Source of the DNA: Acidobacteriaceae bacterium
Lineage (GTDB): Bacteria > Acidobacteriota > Terriglobia > Terriglobales > Acidobacteriaceae
Reading direction: 5' to 3'
NCBI GenBank assembly: GCA_003140235.1
Contig: PLJN01000145.1
Span: forward strand, 1 to 32,889
Length of the DNA: 32,889 bases
Part shown: one piece after another, positions 16,612 through 23,944 of the stretch
How the letters are laid out: each line of letters begins with the position of its first letter
Numbering within the stretch: the first letter of the stretch is position 1
The notes under the pieces: model-generated
Databases searched by the model: none
Seen by the model: only the letters and a program-made list of their open reading frames with translations
What the model was told of the DNA's origin: nothing
Made by a program: the position numbers and the translations under genes

Positions 16612-19275
16612 TTACATGCTGTAGCGCAGCGAAACAGTGAATACATTTCCGCGGAAATCGCGGGGTAGCGTGGGTCCAGGGTCTGACTTCTCATTATAGT
16701 CGTAATAATTCCAGCCGGCCTTGTACACCAGGTTCTTCGAGAGCTCGATGGCCAGCGAAGCCGTAGGCAGATGGTAGTTATAACCCAGCGGTCCGGTAGG
16801 AGCGATGGGATTCAGAATCGTCGCATTGCCAGCGGTGCTGGTCACCGCGTAACCCGCGCCGGCGGTCACGCGCTTCCAGGGTCTGAAGATAAACGAGCCG
16901 GACGCAAAGTGGGATACGTCACTGTACAGTGACAGTCCGGAAAGAAACGGCGTGCCGCAGGTAATCGAGCCCGGAGGCGCTATATTGGGCGTGGCCACAA
17001 AACAAATGTTGGTTTGCGAAAAAACATCGTTGTAGTCGTAGGAGAGATCAAAACTCCATTTGGCTTCCGGCGGCGCGAACACGCCGCTGAACGCAAAGCT
17101 GCGATTGTGCTGCAGATTCCCAACGTCGGCGGTCGTATTGCGGTTCTCCAGAATGCGGACAGCGGCACTCAGTACGGCCCAGCTTTCCGGCTTGTAATTG
17201 ACGCGGATGCGGTAATCCTGCAGGTGACGGGGCGTGATCCGGAAGAAAGTGTTGTCTGCGGAAAAGAATTCCGCATCGGCGCTAATGCGGAAATTATCTG
17301 TGGGGCGCGCCGAGAAACCGATCAGGCCCGTGTGTCCATTAATTTCCGCAAAGTCGGCACCCGTGTCGGCGATCGGGACGACCACCGTACACGTGCCATC
17401 AGGATTCAGAGGATGGGACGCAGCCGGCGCGCAGGCGCCGCGGTTGGCCAACGCCGCGGTGGGTCCGGGGAAGAACGTTTGCACCTGGGCGGCATCCACC
17501 CGCTGGGTGATGTCGCGCTGCTCGAACCGGTAGCCCAGATGGGCGCTGATCCGCCTGGTAAAGTCGTACTCCAGCAGGAAAGTATTCACCTTCCGCTTCT
17601 GGCCAAGGTAGTCATTCCTATTGTCTGTGATGATGTCAGCAGACGAACTGGCGTTATGTTGCGGGCAGGTTGCCGCCGTAAAGGGCGGTGGACAGGTCCC
17701 AGGAGTGAACACGTTGGGATTCGAGAGCAAGGTCGCGCCAAATTGACTGGCTGTGACCAGAGACCAGGTCCCCGGAATGCGGAAAGCGTCGTAGCGGAAC
17801 GTGTCGACGATCCTGAACTTCTTGGTCACGGTGATGGTGACTGCGAAATCACCCGCCAAAGAAATGCGATGCGCCACGGACCCGCCGGTCAGTTGTGAAG
17901 CCCGTACACGGCTGCTGCTTTTCAAGCCGTTAAACAACTCGGAGATGGCTGGCACATCGGATTCCGCATCCGAATAGTTGATCCTGCCGGAAAAGTCCAC
18001 GTTGCGGAAATAACCGCTCTGAAAACTGAACTGCTCGGTCGGATAAGAATTGCGCGTGCGTCCGGAACGGCTATAGCTGAGGAACCCGTTGCACGTCGGA
18101 TTCGCGATCCCTGGGCTCAGGACCGGCGCAGCACATGGAATTCCCGCTGCGGTATTGTAGGGGAATCCTAACTGGACCGGAGTACCGCCAGCCAGAGTGA
18201 GTTGCGGAAGCCCAAAAACGCTGGCGATGCCGGCTGGCGCCAAGTTCGCTGTGGTGTCGCCCTTGAAGAAAGTGAAGAACTGGTCGTAGTTGAGGCTGGT
18301 CCGGGGAATCATGCGGAGCGAAACGCCAAAATTGTAACTGTCGGTGGTATTGAGGCTGGGCTGAATCAAAAAGCCTTCCGTCCCCTGGTGATTGCTGGAG
18401 AAAGTTGTGCCTTCGTTCACCACGTGGGACCAGCCCAGTTTGAACCGGATGTCGCCGACGGGAAACAGCGTGAGGTTCGCGTCGCTCATCCTGCGGGTCA
18501 TCAGGAATTCATGCGGCGAATTCAAAATCGGGACGTTCGGATTGGACGTTGGCGGATTCAGCGGATTGGCAAGCAGATCGTAGTCAAAAATGTTCTGATC
18601 GCGCCGGAAACTCCCGCTGAAGCTGTAAATCTTTCCCTTCTGCGCGCGCACCCGGCTGACGTTATTGGGATCGCCACCATATCCGAAGTTGGTGAGGAGC
18701 AAATCGTCAAACAGCAGCCCATCGTGTTTCGGCGAATGGATATCCAGTGTGTATTCCATCAGCCGGGGCCCAGAACCCAGATTGACGAACGTGTCCCAGG
18801 TGCCAGGGTTGCCCGTGAAGCTAGTGATGCGTCCGCCAAATTCCGCCGACTGCTTGATGATGTAAGGACCTGAAATTTGACCTTCGTCGTGTTCGGAGGT
18901 GACCCAGGTAGACAGCACATCTGACTTGCGGGCTGAATCCACGAATACGCCCAGGTCAGGCTGGCGGCTTGTCGAGTCTGTTTTGGCCGGCGGCTTCTTG
19001 TCTTTGTCGGATGAGTCCGGCTGTGCCGCAGGCTTCGCGTCGCCGGGGACCGCAGCAGGTTTCTTGTCTTTGTCGGCCGCCGGTTGCTGTGGCGTAGTCG
19101 TCGCGTCACTGGGCACCGGTGCCGCTTTCTTGTCTTTGTCGGTGGACGCCGGTTGCTGTCCCGTGGTCGTCCCGTCACTCGGCGTTTGGGCGGAGAGTGC
19201 CATGCCCATCAGCGCCATAGCAATCAGTAGAAGCCGTGGTGACCACTCCTGGAACATCTGCTGCGTTTTTTTCAT
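16612..19275 (-). CDS. MtrB/PioB-like outer-membrane beta-barrel, decaheme-associated
   Basis: An 887-residue outer-membrane protein. The signal peptide is in MKKTQQMFQEWSPRLLLIAM and ends near ALSAQ. A Pro/Lys/Asp-rich spacer with 22-residue repeats (about 30-100) follows, then a long alternating-strand barrel (WDTFVNLGSGPRLMEYTLDI; SFSGSFRRDQNIFDYDLLAN; FKLGWSHVVNEGTTFSSNHQG; LEYDFTRRISAHLGYRFEQR; FDLSYDYNDVF; FTVSLRYSM at the end). The RLMEYTLDI and FSGSFRRDQNIFDYDLLANP sections resemble MtrB/PioB proteins, which sheath a decaheme cytochrome through the outer membrane. No CXXCH is present. The N-terminal CXXC of Shewanella MtrB is not seen. The decaheme gene is 17 bases upstream on the same strand, as in mtr, pio and dms operons. 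Confidence 0.88.
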   Translation of the reverse strand: MKKTQQMFQEWSPRLLLIAMALMGMALSAQTPSDGTTTGQQPASTDKDKKAAPVPSDATTTPQQPAADKDKKPAAVPGDAKPAAQPDSSDKDKKPPAKTDSTSRQPDLGVFVDSARKSDVLSTWVTSEHDEGQISGPYIIKQSAEFGGRITSFTGNPGTWDTFVNLGSGPRLMEYTLDIHSPKHDGLLFDDLLLTNFGYGGDPNNVSRVRAQKGKIYSFSGSFRRDQNIFDYDLLANPLNPPTSNPNVPILNSPHEFLMTRRMSDANLTLFPVGDIRFKLGWSHVVNEGTTFSSNHQGTEGFLIQPSLNTTDSYNFGVSLRMIPRTSLNYDQFFTFFKGDTTANLAPAGIASVFGLPQLTLAGGTPVQLGFPYNTAAGIPCAAPVLSPGIANPTCNGFLSYSRSGRTRNSYPTEQFSFQSGYFRNVDFSGRINYSDAESDVPAISELFNGLKSSSRVRASQLTGGSVAHRISLAGDFAVTITVTKKFRIVDTFRYDAFRIPGTWSLVTASQFGATLLSNPNVFTPGTCPPPFTAATCPQHNASSSADIITDNRNDYLGQKRKVNTFLLEYDFTRRISAHLGYRFEQRDITQRVDAAQVQTFFPGPTAALANRGACAPAASHPLNPDGTCTVVVPIADTGADFAEINGHTGLIGFSARPTDNFRISADAEFFSADNTFFRITPRHLQDYRIRVNYKPESWAVLSAAVRILENRNTTADVGNLQHNRSFAFSGVFAPPEAKWSFDLSYDYNDVFSQTNICFVATPNIAPPGSITCGTPFLSGLSLYSDVSHFASGSFIFRPWKRVTAGAGYAVTSTAGNATILNPIAPTGPLGYNYHLPTASLAIELSKNLVYKAGWNYYDYNEKSDPGPTLPRDFRGNVFTVSLRYSM
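18995..19142 (-). repeat. 66-bp tandem repeats encoding DKDKK units in the barrel protein
   Basis: TTCTTGTCTTTGTCGG occurs on the plus strand at 18995, 19061 and 19127, exactly 66 bases apart. On the coding strand this gives DKDKK every 22 residues, with intervening Pro/Ala/Gln-rich stretches (PVPSDATTTPQQPAA and similar). It forms a flexible linker between signal peptide and barrel. Confidence 0.85.
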
Positions 19276-19292
19276 CTCATCACCCTCAGGTC

Positions 19293-20297
19293 CTACGGCT
19301 TAAAGAAAACATGGTCTGAGTTGGAGCCGTGTATCGCCACATGACACATGGTGCAGGCCTGATACTTCGTTGCTTGGTTATGGAACGACGGAGCAGCCGG
19401 CGCCGGCGCATCCACGGTCAACGTATGGCACTCCAGACACAACAAGTTCACGTTGCTGCGCTTCAGCAACCGTGGATTGTTGGACCCGTGCGGAGTGTGA
19501 CAGGCCACGCAGCCTTCGGTTTTTACCGGCGCATGCTCCCACGCAAACGGACCTGCCTTGTCGGTATGGCAGCTAAAGCAGACCGCGTCTTGCGATGCCG
19601 TCGAGCGCAACTGGTGGGTCATGAATCCGCCATGCGGATTGTGGCAATCGCCGCACTTGATCAAGCCTTCATTCACGCGATGATGGAAGGGCTTGGAAAA
19701 ATCAGGCTTCACTTCCAGATGGCAGCTATAGCAGAGCGTGGGCTGGGCCGCACGCAACAGCTGGCGGTTGACCTTGGGGGAGTGGACGGAATGGCAATCC
19801 ACACAGCCTACGTTGTTCTTGAGGTGTTGGGAGCGCAGGAAGTTGGAATGCTCTTCGCCGAATTCATGGCAGCTCAAGCACCGCTTGGACGATTCTTCGC
19901 GCGATAAGCCGCCAAACCTGATGATCTTCGCGGGATCAGCCGATTCGGCGTGTTCCTTGCCTGGACCGTGACATGCCTCGCACCCTTGCCATTGCGGCCC
20001 GTGGTGCTTGGCCAACTCCGTCTTCCAGTGCGGCCCCTGGTCATAGGACTTGCTTTGCTCCTCGTGACACGTTTTGCACGTGTCCGCGCCAACGTACTGG
20101 GAAGCGTCCGCCGTATGATAGGAATCGGTGGTCTTCACCGCGTCCTTGTCAGCCTTCTTTTTGTCGGCCTTTTTATCGGACTGCTTATCGGGCGCTTTCG
20201 CCGCAGGGGTTGATTGTCCCGACACACCAATGCCCAGCACACTCAACGCCAGTACGGGGACCAATGTCCACGTCCACTTCCAAGCCTTCTTCTGCAT
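19293..20297 (-). CDS. DmsE/MtrA-like decaheme c-type cytochrome
   Basis: A 334-residue exported cytochrome with ten CXXCH heme sites in order: CKTCH, CEACH, CLSCH, CVDCH, CYSCH, CGDCH, CFSCH, CVACH, CLECH, CTMCH. Ten hemes at this length match the DmsE/MtrA/PioA family, which forms a heme wire inside the partner barrel. After the signal peptide (MQKKAWKWTWTLVPVLALSV) is a Lys/Asp linker (DKQSDKKADKKKADKD). The ATG at 20297 is preceded by GAGG and begins the signal peptide; the longer ORF from 20318 adds only MWVRGLI. It is the promoter-proximal gene of the operon; a CRP-type site lies 72-89 bases upstream. No surface MtrC-like cytochrome is seen nearby. Confidence 0.94.
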   Translation of the reverse strand: MQKKAWKWTWTLVPVLALSVLGIGVSGQSTPAAKAPDKQSDKKADKKKADKDAVKTTDSYHTADASQYVGADTCKTCHEEQSKSYDQGPHWKTELAKHHGPQWQGCEACHGPGKEHAESADPAKIIRFGGLSREESSKRCLSCHEFGEEHSNFLRSQHLKNNVGCVDCHSVHSPKVNRQLLRAAQPTLCYSCHLEVKPDFSKPFHHRVNEGLIKCGDCHNPHGGFMTHQLRSTASQDAVCFSCHTDKAGPFAWEHAPVKTEGCVACHTPHGSNNPRLLKRSNVNLLCLECHTLTVDAPAPAAPSFHNQATKYQACTMCHVAIHGSNSDHVFFKP

Positions 20298-20341
20298 GAT
20301 CAAGCCTCGCACCCACAAGGTTTAAATAAGGCCACGTGAGA

Positions 20342-20386
20342 ATAATAAAAAGTTGAAGGATTTTTTGACTGTGACCTGCGTCACAG
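20342..20386 (-). promoter_or_regulatory. CRP-type operator and -10 box of the electron-transfer operon
   Basis: CTGTGACCTGCGTCACAG (20369-20386) contains TGTGA-N6-TCACA, a perfect CRP-class palindrome. On the minus strand TATTAT (20347-20342) makes a -10 box with a start point near 20335, so the operator centre is at about -42, the geometry of a class II activated promoter with no need for a -35. The decaheme gene starts 38 bases further on. An FNR/CRP-type regulator with an RE..SR recognition helix is encoded nearby. Confidence 0.7.
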
Positions 20387-20541
20387 TTTGTTGCTGGCCC
20401 CGAGCAGACCCATTTCCAGTGGAGTCAAGGCCGCGCCGGAATCATAAGAGAACGGAGATTGTCTGGCTGTGCAATTGTGCTCACTCGTTTGGCAGAATGA
20501 TCGTGGATTAGATTTCGCTAAGAAGTAGTTCGGGCGCGTTC

Positions 20542-20570
20542 GGCTAGCAGCTAGCGGCCAGTAGCTTTCT
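20542..20570. repeat. GCTAGC-rich dispersed-type repeat overlapping the 3' end of the cNMP-domain gene
   Basis: The bases GGCTAGCAGCTAGCGGCCAG followed by TAGCTTTCT form short reiterated TAGC units. They encode the last residues (KLLAASC) and stop codon of the adjacent minus-strand gene. The similar TTAGCACTTAGCCATTAGC cluster at 22660-22686 suggests a class of TAGC-type intergenic repeats. Confidence 0.45.
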
Positions 20571-21017
20571 TTTTACCGAAGTGCCATGGGCCAACTGGCG
20601 CAACAGCTTATCCGCCATTTTCAGGTCAGTGCTAAGTACTCTGGCGATGGCGCCATACATCTGCGGATGCTGATGCAGGATGTGAATAAATTCTTTCTCA
20701 GGAATCATCGCAACCGTAGACGCTTCCAGCGTGGTTACATCGGTATCCGGCAGGTCCCCGGCGACCACGGAACGCAGTCCCAGGACTTTACCTGTGCGGG
20801 CAAGCACCAGAGAAAAGGCGCCCTGGGCAACAGGCAACGAAATCTCCACGAGGCCTGAAGTAATGATGATCAAATTGCCCGACTGAACGCCTGCTTTGAT
20901 GATCAGCGTCCCGGCGGGAAACGTGGTTTCCGTTTCGTGCGCGATGAGCTTTTGGCGTATCTCCGGTGGCAACGCATCGTAGAGCTCATTGCAGCGCTGC
21001 CCAAGATCAGATTTCAT
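20544..21017 (-). CDS. Cyclic-nucleotide-binding-domain protein without a DNA-binding domain
   Basis: A 157-residue protein that is one CRP/FNR-type effector domain: DALPPEIRQKLIAHETETTF, FPAGTLIIKAGVQSGNLIII (beta roll), LVLARTGKVLGLRSVVAGDL, TLEASTVAMIPEKEFIHIL, then the dimerisation-type helix QMYGAIARVLSTDLKMADKLL. It stops just where an HTH domain would start. The classic cAMP phosphate-binding RXA arginine is not evident, so the ligand is unknown. The upstream in-frame extension (21018-21227) is antisense-like and rejected. It lies 79 bases downstream of the full-length regulator and its promoter region has a CRP-type site (21054-21069), so it is probably part of the same regulatory circuit. 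Confidence 0.75.
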   Translation of the reverse strand: MKSDLGQRCNELYDALPPEIRQKLIAHETETTFPAGTLIIKAGVQSGNLIIITSGLVEISLPVAQGAFSLVLARTGKVLGLRSVVAGDLPDTDVTTLEASTVAMIPEKEFIHILHQHPQMYGAIARVLSTDLKMADKLLRQLAHGTSVKRKLLAASC

Positions 21018-21053
21018 AATAAGGACATTATGACGCCACGATTCAAGACCTGC

Positions 21054-21069
21054 TGTGACGGCGGTCACT
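21054..21069 (-). promoter_or_regulatory. Second CRP-type operator, upstream of the cNMP-domain gene
   Basis: TGTGACGGCGGTCACT has the form TGTGA-N6-TCACT, one base off a perfect palindrome. It lies 37-52 bases before the start of the cNMP-domain gene and after the stop of the regulator gene. Sharing a motif with the operator at 20369-20386 suggests one regulator controls both. Confidence 0.55.
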
Positions 21070-21096
21070 CCCGAGTGTGATGATGCAGCCCACGTT

Positions 21097-21825
21097 TTAC
21101 GTGGTGACCATTTTCTCGAGGGCCGAGCGGTCCACGATGTGCCAGGTTGCTCCTTTAATGCGGAGCCAGCCTTTCTTCTTGAAGTCGCCCAGCGTCCGGG
21201 AGACGGTCTCACGCGACGTTCCCACAAACTGCGCGATTTCTTCCTGGGTTAAAGTCACGCGCACGGCCACTTCCCCGGATTTTTTTTTGGGCACGTTCAC
21301 CGGATGTTCCGCCCACTTCAGCAGCAGCTTGGCAATCTTCTCCGGCGCGGAAGTGGAAAGGCCCAGCGAACGAATCTCCTCGTAAGCACACTTGCAGTTA
21401 TGCGTAAGCTGCTGCGCGACCTTCATGCCCACGTCAGGATACTTCTCAAGAAAGCGCAGAAAATCCGACTGCGAGATGAAATTCGCCTGCGTCGGCTCCA
21501 GCGTCTCCACGGTAGCTTCGTAGGGTGTGTTGGCCAGGATGGCCGTTAATCCCAGTACTTCCCCAGGCTCAGCCACCCGCAGAATGATCGATTTCCCCTC
21601 AGCCGATGTCGTGGACAACTTGGCGCGTCCCGTACACAACACAAAAGCCCCGCGCGGGGCCTGGCCTTCCAAACACAAAAGCGCGCCCTTGGGATAAACG
21701 GCAGTCGCCTTAATCTGCTGCAACGCTTTCAGCGCCGGCAGCGAAAGCGTGCAGAAAAGCCGGTCCTCGCGGAACTGGCACTTCAGACAATCTTCAATAA
21801 TGTGAAAGTCGTAGGCCGGAGACAT
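21097..21825 (-). CDS. FNR/CRP-family transcriptional regulator with N-terminal cysteines
   Basis: A 242-residue regulator. The N-terminus has C13, C16 (ECLKC-like DCLKC) and C25, with further Cys at 51, 64, 144 and 146, so an FNR-type iron-sulfur cluster or thiol switch is possible. A beta-roll effector domain (about 30-120: YPKGALLCLEGQAPRGAFVL, GEVLGLTAIL), the dimer helix, and the winged helix-turn-helix TLTQEEIAQFVGTSRETVSR (191-210) follow. The recognition helix keeps R205, E206 and R210, the CRP residues that read TGTGA, together with the FNR-like S209. That fits the two TGTGA palindromes downstream. It is the likely oxygen- or redox-responsive controller of the electron-transfer operon. 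There is no strong ribosome site before the ATG. Confidence 0.87.
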   Translation of the reverse strand: MSPAYDFHIIEDCLKCQFREDRLFCTLSLPALKALQQIKATAVYPKGALLCLEGQAPRGAFVLCTGRAKLSTTSAEGKSIILRVAEPGEVLGLTAILANTPYEATVETLEPTQANFISQSDFLRFLEKYPDVGMKVAQQLTHNCKCAYEEIRSLGLSTSAPEKIAKLLLKWAEHPVNVPKKKSGEVAVRVTLTQEEIAQFVGTSRETVSRTLGDFKKKGWLRIKGATWHIVDRSALEKMVTT

Positions 21826-21859
21826 GGTTACAGTCTACGCTTTTGTCACACCTAAGAAA

Positions 21860-21882
21860 ATCGCCGAGATCGCCGTCATCGG
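21860..21882. repeat. 23-bp dispersed repeat, copy 2
   Basis: Identical over 23 bases to 15363-15385. It lies just upstream of the regulator gene and just before the long inverted repeat at 21899-21981, so two different repeat types are stacked in one intergenic space. Confidence 0.7.
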
Positions 21883-21898
21883 GAAGCGCAGGAGCTCT

Positions 21899-21981
21899 AC
21901 CACAGAGGGCACAGAGGAACACAGAGTTGAACAGCAGACCAGAGTTACCTAACCTCCGTGCTCCTCTGTGCCCTCTGTGGT
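21899..21981. repeat. Long inverted repeat of CACAGAGGGCACAGAGG type
   Basis: The left arm (21899-21926) begins ACCACAGAGGGCACAGAGGA and its reverse complement recurs at 21954-21981 with 26 of 28 positions matching; the loop is 27 bases. It can fold into a strong hairpin. The right arm runs into the coding sequence of the VTT/DedA gene and supplies its last ten or so residues. Confidence 0.85.
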
Positions 21982-22638
21982 AGGAATTTCCGGTATTGGC
22001 CCCGGATGCTTAAGTTCTTCCGCTACCTCTTTAGCTGGATCTCGGAGAAGGCGGAAGACCAGGTAACCGATGGCCACCACGGCGATTCCGATCAGTACCA
22101 GCAGCGACGGGTGGGTGTGAAACATGTCCTTGGTCTTGGCAACGATCTGCGGCCCGAAAATAACCGTAAGAACGGAAAGAATGCCGAAACGCACCATACG
22201 TCCGGTGAAGATGGCCAGAAGGAACTGTGGAATCTTCATTTCAAACACGCCGGCGGCGAAAACGAAGAGCTTGAAAGGAGTTGGCGGAGGCAGCATGGCG
22301 GGGACCATCAGAGCGAGAAACTCCTGGCGTTCAAAGCGGTCGCGTATGCGCTTGAGTTTGGCCTCGTTGATGCGCTTCAGCAGAAACAGTTCGCCGCCGG
22401 CCCGGCCTAAAGCATAAGGAATCAGGCTGCCGATGGCTGATCCCAGTGCGGCCATCAGGCAATAGAGCCAGGCCTTGCGCGGGCTGGCGTAGACGATGCC
22501 GGCAATCAGCGGATCGACCGGGATGGCAAACGCGCAGGCATCGAGCATGGTAGTGAGCAACACGCCCCATGCCCCCAAAAGCTTGAGGGCGGCGACCATG
22601 GCACCATATTTGAGCAGGAGCGTATTCTTGGCAGGCAA
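21949..22638 (-). CDS. VTT/DedA-family membrane protein
   Basis: A 229-residue inner-membrane protein with a VTT (SNARE-associated) domain. Motifs: FAIPVDPLIAGIVYASPRKA, AALGSAIGSLIPYALGRAGG, and LMVPAMLPPPTPFKLFVFAAGVFEM, the family's P-P-x-P-F-K re-entrant loop. The family includes lipid-carrier (undecaprenyl phosphate) flippases and scramblases. The tail IPTTEGTEEHGG is encoded by the inverted repeat at 21954-21981, so the native C-terminus has been replaced or extended by repeat sequence. It is the last minus-strand gene before the divergent methyltransferase cluster. Which lipid is moved cannot be told from sequence. Confidence 0.85.
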   Translation of the reverse strand: MPAKNTLLLKYGAMVAALKLLGAWGVLLTTMLDACAFAIPVDPLIAGIVYASPRKAWLYCLMAALGSAIGSLIPYALGRAGGELFLLKRINEAKLKRIRDRFERQEFLALMVPAMLPPPTPFKLFVFAAGVFEMKIPQFLLAIFTGRMVRFGILSVLTVIFGPQIVAKTKDMFHTHPSLLVLIGIAVVAIGYLVFRLLRDPAKEVAEELKHPGPIPEIPTTEGTEEHGG

Positions 22639-22836
22639 GATGACATTGTAAAAGAAGCAATTAGCACTTAGCCATTAGCAATTAGCCGGACCAAACCCTG
22701 AAGAACCCGAACCGCCCTCGCAGGCTGCGGAAACATAGAAGACAATTGAAGACGTAAAATTGGGCTTGTAGAATTGGTCACCCAAAATTAAAGACAGTAA
22801 AATGGTTCACTACAACAAAGGCTGAAAGAGGATCTC
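22639..22836. promoter_or_regulatory. Divergent intergenic region with TTAGC repeat and methyltransferase promoter area
   Basis: Between the minus-strand VTT gene and the plus-strand methyltransferase gene. It includes AATTAGCACTTAGCCATTAG (22659-22678) and CAATTAGCC, short reiterated TTAGC units, and an AT-rich stretch at 22750-22800 with a weak TTGTAG / TAAAGA pair 17 bases apart. AGAGGATCTC precedes the ATG at 22837 as a ribosome site. Confidence 0.4.
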
Positions 22837-23865
22837 ATGCCCCCAACCGACACGTCGCAGCACCAGCCTAATCCAACCTTATTCTTTGACACCGTACAGG
22901 GCTACCAGCGCTCGTTTGCGCTGAAGGCGGCGGTGGACTTGAATCTTTTTACCGTGATCGGCAGCGGCGGAGCTGCAGCTGCGGAAACCGCCCAAGGATG
23001 TGCTGCGTCCGAACGCGGTGTCCGGATTCTTTGCGATTACTTGACGGTGTGCGGCTTTCTCGCCAAAGTTGGCGAGCGCTATTCGTTGACGCCGGATACG
23101 GCAATGTTTCTCGACAGCCAATCGCCTGCGTATATGGGCCGGGCCTTGAACTTTATGCTTCATCCGGCGCACCTTGAAAACGCCCAGCGCATGGCGGAGA
23201 CTGTCCGCAAAGGCGAGGGTCCCGGCGCGATGCTAGCGCCGGACGATCCAATCTGGGTGGACTTTGCGCAAGGCATGGCGCCCATGATGTTTCCGGCGGC
23301 CCAGGCAATTGCCCAGCACCTGCAGCCTGCGCTGGCGGCCAAACCTGCATCCAAGGTACTGGACATTGCCGCGGGCCACGGAATATTTGGCATTACGATC
23401 GCCAAACAGGTCCCTGGGGCCGAGATTTACGCGCTGGACTGGGCCAATGTGCTCGCGGTTGCGCAGGACAATGCCACAGCCATGGGAGTGGCAGGGCGCT
23501 ATCATCTGCTGCCAGGTAACGCGTTTACGGTTGACCTAGGCTCTGGGTACGATGCGGTGCTGCTGACCAACTTCTTGCATCACGTTGATCCGGGGACGAA
23601 CGAGGCTTTACTCGAAAGAGTGCATGCTGCGCTGGCGCCGGGAGGCCAGGTGGTGATCCTTGAATTTGTGCCGAATGACGACCGGATATCCCCGCCACCG
23701 GCCGCCATGTTCAGCATGACCATGCTTTGCAACACGCCGCATGGCGATGCCTATACCTTTGCCGAGCTGGGCAGTATGTGCCGTAACGCCGGTTTTGAGG
23801 CGCTGGAGCTAGTATCATTGGCTCCGGGGCCGGAATCGCTGGTTCTTGCCCGCAAGCCACTTTAA
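22837..23865 (+). CDS. SAM-dependent O-methyltransferase (ASMT/plant-COMT-like)
   Basis: A 342-residue methyltransferase with an N-terminal dimerisation/winged-helix domain (about 12-100: FALKAAVDLNLFTVIGSGGA, VRILCDYLTVCGFLAKVGERYSLT) and a C-terminal Rossmann domain with SAM motif I VLDIAAGHG (174-182), YALDWANVL, and ILEFVPNDDR near motif IV-V. This is the acetylserotonin/caffeate O-methyltransferase-like family common in polyketide clusters. It is followed on the same strand by two acyl carrier proteins and a ketosynthase, 79 bases downstream. Its substrate may therefore be a carrier-bound or released acyl product, but this is inference from context. Confidence 0.85.
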   Translation: MPPTDTSQHQPNPTLFFDTVQGYQRSFALKAAVDLNLFTVIGSGGAAAAETAQGCAASERGVRILCDYLTVCGFLAKVGERYSLTPDTAMFLDSQSPAYMGRALNFMLHPAHLENAQRMAETVRKGEGPGAMLAPDDPIWVDFAQGMAPMMFPAAQAIAQHLQPALAAKPASKVLDIAAGHGIFGITIAKQVPGAEIYALDWANVLAVAQDNATAMGVAGRYHLLPGNAFTVDLGSGYDAVLLTNFLHHVDPGTNEALLERVHAALAPGGQVVILEFVPNDDRISPPPAAMFSMTMLCNTPHGDAYTFAELGSMCRNAGFEALELVSLAPGPESLVLARKPL

Positions 23866-23944
23866 CGCTTTCAGCCCTTTACCAGCTTTTTCATAGCAAT
23901 TACACTAAGCGTTCGCTCTAACCGCCATTTGGAGAGCCTTATAC

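Noticed and set aside
17014-17898. A 294-codon plus-strand open frame inside the barrel gene
   Set aside because: Arg/Gly-rich shadow of the antisense barrel coding sequence; no start signal.
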